Source: CAIWHR01 sp039931775
GTDB lineage: Bacteria; Pseudomonadota; Gammaproteobacteria; Burkholderiales; Casimicrobiaceae
Assembly (NCBI GenBank): GCA_039931775.1
Contig: JBDTRG010000041.1
Coordinates: 110,627-174,626 of the forward strand
DNA: 64,000 bases
Direction: 5' to 3'
Of the stretch, positions 62,470-64,000 are shown piece by piece. Both the position numbers and the translations under genes were made by a program. Under the pieces are notes generated by a model. The model did not search any database, was not told the origin of the DNA, and saw only the letters and a program-made list of their open reading frames with translations. How positions within the stretch are numbered: position 1 is the stretch's first letter; each line of letters opens with the position of its first letter.

Positions 62470-63819
62470 ATGTCCAATTCTCCGACCGCCGATCCGTCGC
62501 AAACCGCTCCCCCACCGGGCGACGTGGTCGTCACGTCGCTCGATCAGGAGGGACGCGGTATGGCGCGCGTCGACGGCAAGGCTATCTTCGTGGAAGGCGC
62601 GCTGCCTGGGGAGATCGTGTCGATCACGACGCTCCAGCGAAAGCCTTCCTACGAAATCGCGCGAACCGACACCGTGCTGAAGGCAAACGCCGCGCGCGTC
62701 GATCCGCGCTGTCCGCACTTCGGCGTTTGCGGCGGCTGCTCGCTGCAGCACTTTGACCCCGCCGCTCAGGTCGCGGCGAAGCAGCGCACGCTGGAGGACA
62801 CGCTGTGGCATCTGGGACGCGTGCGTCCTGGGCAGATCCTGCCGGCGATACACGGGCCTGCGTGGCGATACCGGCACCGCGCGCGGTTATCCGTCCGACG
62901 CGTCGCCAAGAAGGGTGGCGTGCTCGTCGGCTTTCACGAACGGAAGTCGAGTTATGTCGCCGATATGACTTCCTGCGAAATCCTGCCGCGCCGGATCTCT
63001 GATCTGTTGCCCTTCCTTCGGGCGCTCATCGACGGGTTGACGGTGCGCGACCGGCTGCCGCAGATCGAGCTCGCAGTCGGCGACGGTGTCGACGCTGCGC
63101 ACGTGCTCGTCCTGCGGATACTCGAGCCCCTCGCGAGTCCCGATGTGGCGGCCCTCGACCACTTCGCCGACCGCCATGGCGTGCAGTTCTATCTGCAGCC
63201 CGGGGGTCCGGCAACGGTGGCACCTTTGGGTTCGGACGCACCGCGCCTGTCCTTCGAGCTTCCCGAGTTCGATCTCGTGTTTCCGTATTCACCGACCGAT
63301 TTCACGCAGGTCAATCCGGCGATCAATCGCTCGCTGGTGCGGCGCGCGATGGCGATGCTTGACCCGCGACCCTTCGAGCGCATCGCCGATTTCTTTTGCG
63401 GGATCGGCAATTTCACGCTGCCGATCGCGCGGCGCGGTGCATCCGTCGTCGGGTTCGAAGGCAACGCGGCGCTCGTCCGCCGTGCCGAGGAGATCGCCGT
63501 CCTCAACGGGCTCTCGCCGCGGGCGACGTTTCGCGTGATGAATCTGTTCGACACCACGCCCGAAGGGCTCGAGGCTCTGGGTCCGCTCGACAAGATCGTC
63601 GTCGACCCGCCGCGCGAGGGCGCGATCGCGCTGGTGAAGGCGCTGCCGGGTGACGGCACCCCGCGGCGGATCGTCTACGTCTCGTGCAATCCGGCGACCC
63701 TGGCGCGCGACGCCGGGGTCCTGGTCCACGACCATGGGTACGAACTCGCCGCCGCGGGCGTCATCAACATGTTCCCGCACACCGCGCACGTCGAATCGAT
63801 CGCCGTCTTCGATCGCTGA
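62470..63819 (+). CDS. rlmD: 23S rRNA (uracil-1939-C5)-methyltransferase RlmD
   Basis: SAM-dependent enzyme making m5U1939. 449 residues from the ATG at 62470; an open frame extends upstream across tsaB and is ignored. N-terminal TRAM domain (VVVTSLDQEGRGMARVDGKA), iron-sulfur cysteines in RCPHFGVCGGCSLQH plus CEILPRR, SAM site FFCGIGNFTLPIARRG, and the catalytic region IVVDPPREGA with nucleophilic Cys in IVYVSCNPATLARD. Family members are also called RumA. Followed by an inverted repeat. Confidence 0.96.
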   Translation: MSNSPTADPSQTAPPPGDVVVTSLDQEGRGMARVDGKAIFVEGALPGEIVSITTLQRKPSYEIARTDTVLKANAARVDPRCPHFGVCGGCSLQHFDPAAQVAAKQRTLEDTLWHLGRVRPGQILPAIHGPAWRYRHRARLSVRRVAKKGGVLVGFHERKSSYVADMTSCEILPRRISDLLPFLRALIDGLTVRDRLPQIELAVGDGVDAAHVLVLRILEPLASPDVAALDHFADRHGVQFYLQPGGPATVAPLGSDAPRLSFELPEFDLVFPYSPTDFTQVNPAINRSLVRRAMAMLDPRPFERIADFFCGIGNFTLPIARRGASVVGFEGNAALVRRAEEIAVLNGLSPRATFRVMNLFDTTPEGLEALGPLDKIVVDPPREGAIALVKALPGDGTPRRIVYVSCNPATLARDAGVLVHDHGYELAAAGVINMFPHTAHVESIAVFDR

Positions 63820-63848
63820 CTCGAGCCACCCGTGGATGGCGCGATTTC

Positions 63849-63919
63849 CGGGGGGATGTGAGGGCACACATCGGGCTCAGGGTGTTCATGCGCCCGCTGG
63901 AGGCCCTCACATCCCCCCG
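63849..63919. repeat. perfect 17-bp inverted repeat, REP-like
   Basis: Arms at 63849-63865 (C, six G, then ATGTGAGGGC) and 63903-63919 are perfect reverse complements around a 37-base spacer, 29 bp after the rlmD stop. Not followed by a T-run, so it is not an obvious terminator. It resembles an intergenic palindromic element, but only one copy occurs in the window. Confidence 0.65.
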
Positions 63920-63952
63920 AAACGTGCAGCCTTGTCACGCGTCGAGGGCACC

Positions 63953-63983
63953 AAAAAAAACGGGGCAACTCGCGTCGCCCCGG
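63953..63983 (-). terminator. Rho-independent terminator of a gene to the right of the window
   Basis: Reading leftward, a CGGGGC/GCCCCG stem (arms 63977-63982 and 63961-63966) with a ten-base loop is followed by eight T (A8 at 63953-63960 on the plus strand). It must serve a minus-strand gene beyond 64000, convergent with rlmD. No part of that gene is recognisable in the remaining bases. Confidence 0.8.
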
Positions 63984-64000
63984 AAATCGCTGTTGGTGCT

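Overview
This is a high-GC chromosomal segment whose gene orders are typical of betaproteobacteria (probably Burkholderiales or a close order). The orders are pepA-holC divergent from lptFG, rplU-rpmA divergent from ispB, dapA-bamC-MBL-purC, ybbA/ybbP divergent from tesA, alr-hldD-comEA-cysM, and tsaB-rimI-udg divergent from rlmD. I cannot name a genus. There is no prophage, transposase gene or CRISPR array. Most of the window is housekeeping. The many long ORFs opposite real genes are GC-skew shadows and are omitted.

Region 1 to 9.2 kb (minus strand, read right to left): pepA, holC, an acidic disordered protein, DAHP synthase, a 69-residue secreted protein, Tat-exported MsrB, valS, and an MFS transporter cut by the left edge. 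Region 9.2 to 13.7 kb: lptF-lptG, a 26-bp perfect inverted repeat, rplU-rpmA on the minus strand with a clear sigma-70 promoter, then ispB and tRNA-Pro(CGG). Region 13.7 to 20.2 kb: hutH-hutU, mutS, a SlyD-type isomerase. Region 20.3 to 25.9 kb: RoxA ribosomal oxygenase, a DUF7931-like protein, a DUF707 protein, an inositol-oxygenase-like protein with all six di-iron ligands, UDP-galactopyranose mutase, and a lipoprotein with a TTG start. This is the most accessory-looking stretch.

Region 25.9 to 34.3 kb: purC, MBL hydrolase, bamC, dapA; a methyltransferase-LysR pair divergent from a DUF2917 gene; clpB with a sigma-32-type promoter. Region 34.4 to 38.8 kb: a cytochrome bd operon (cydP-cydA-cydB-cydX-DUF2970), with kynA convergent to it. 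Region 38.9 to 48.3 kb: a TAP-like hydrolase lipoprotein with a NatAB-type ABC exporter, the ybbA-ybbP ABC pair, tesA, mnmH/selU, and a PhzF protein. Region 48.4 to 51.1 kb: a DUF1800/DUF1501 exported pair.

Region 51.1 to 56.5 kb (minus): PolB-like exonuclease, cysM, two tandem ComEA-like proteins (one with a Lys/Ala 11-residue repeat tail), hldD, alr. Region 56.7 to 63.9 kb: lplT, two TPM-domain proteins with lemA, a family 4 uracil-DNA glycosylase, rimI, tsaB and rlmD, ending in an inverted repeat and a minus-strand terminator.

No clear new multi-gene system is evident. The best leads are the MIOX-like protein beside glf, the PopZ-like layout of the acidic protein, the tandem ComEA pair, the dispersed-type inverted repeats, and -10 boxes placed so close to start codons that several transcripts (mutS, roxA) look leaderless.
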